Assembly (NCBI RefSeq): GCF_015206885.1
Contig: NZ_JADEXY010000020.1
Location: 1-40,455 of the forward strand
Source of the DNA: Microcystis aeruginosa LEGE 91341
GTDB taxonomy: Bacteria > Cyanobacteriota > Cyanobacteriia > Cyanobacteriales > Microcystaceae
Length of the DNA stretch: 40,455 bases
Direction: 5' to 3'
The translations under genes and the position numbers were made by a program. This document shows positions 40,264 to 40,455 of this stretch, piece by piece. Numbering within the stretch: the stretch's first letter is position 1; each line of letters opens with the position of its first letter. The notes beneath the pieces are model-generated. The model made no database searches. It was not told where the DNA came from and saw nothing but the letters and a program-made list of their open reading frames with translations.

Positions 40264-40455
40264 AAAGGGAAAAGCTATCGGTCGTCAGGAGACGGTCGTC
40301 AGGAGATAGGGTGATAGGTTTTTGGGGTGATAGGGTTTTGGGCTTCGGCCGTGAGCTCAGGCTTCGACGGTGAGCCCAGCCGAACCGCCGAACGGGTGAT
40401 AGGGTGATGAGACAGCTTCCCCACTTCATAATTCATAATTCATAATTCATAATTC
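40264..40455. repeat. Terminal repeat-rich stretch
   Basis: After dnaK come GGTCGTCAGGAGA repeats (about 40280-40307), GGTGATAGGG units, the second copy of the 21-bp GGGCTTCGG..CTCAG element (40340-40360) with a CCGAACGGG end, and an AATTCAT array up to the window end. No gene is seen; the minus-strand frame across it is low-complexity. Confidence 0.8.

Overview
The window is chromosomal DNA from a cyanobacterium, and its repeat style fits a Microcystis-like genome. The evidence is frequent GCGATCGC (HIP1-type) octamers, cyanobacterial versions of SigF, a group 2 sigma factor and DnaK, a free-standing CofG, many short tandem repeats (CAGGAGT, TTATCAG, AATTCAT types) and small non-coding inverted-repeat elements between genes. 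The genus is inferred from repeat style and protein resemblance, not from a search.

Layout. 1-5.5 kb: a translationally coupled sirB-folK pair (minus strand), an unknown overlapping two-gene module, a small membrane protein, a large propeller-transglutaminase protein and cofG. 5.6-9 kb: an amidohydrolase of the cytosine deaminase type, a DUF952 protein and an L-lactate dehydrogenase, with C/G-rich hairpin repeats between them. 9-12.5 kb is accessory: a TRAP-type solute-binding domain fused behind a cytosolic helical domain, a toxin-antitoxin pair and a coiled-coil PD-(D/E)XK protein. 12.5-20.5 kb is mostly housekeeping: purU, a 2Fe-2S thioredoxin-like protein, a small gene broken by a stop codon, an RNase HI-ACT fusion, an AI-2E family membrane protein, tRNA-Ala(GGC), hisF, ruvB and a SigF-type sigma factor. 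20.6-28.3 kb: a class V aminotransferase, a group 2 sigma factor, priA, and a near-identical tandem duplication of a DUF4351 gene. 28.5-35.4 kb: a coiled-coil fragment-like protein, clpS coupled to a CPBP protease gene, an ammonium transporter, a membrane-anchored HPt protein, and a decayed 1-kb gap holding two small mobile elements plus remnants of a second amt gene and a second CPBP gene. 35.4-40.5 kb: a short, well-signposted 66-residue gene, a Uma2 protein, an alcohol dehydrogenase and a dnaK paralogue.

The genes do not form one pathway. Clear couplings are sirB-folK (ATGA overlap), the two-gene module at 1557-2406 (11-nt overlap), the toxin-antitoxin pair (23-nt overlap), clpS-CPBP (8-nt overlap) and the DUF4351 pair (GTGA overlap). 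I found no intact transposase gene, CRISPR array or defence island. The most unusual items are protein architectures (RNase HI-ACT, helical domain-TRAP receptor, kinase-less membrane HPt protein) and signs of recent or ongoing gene decay and duplication.
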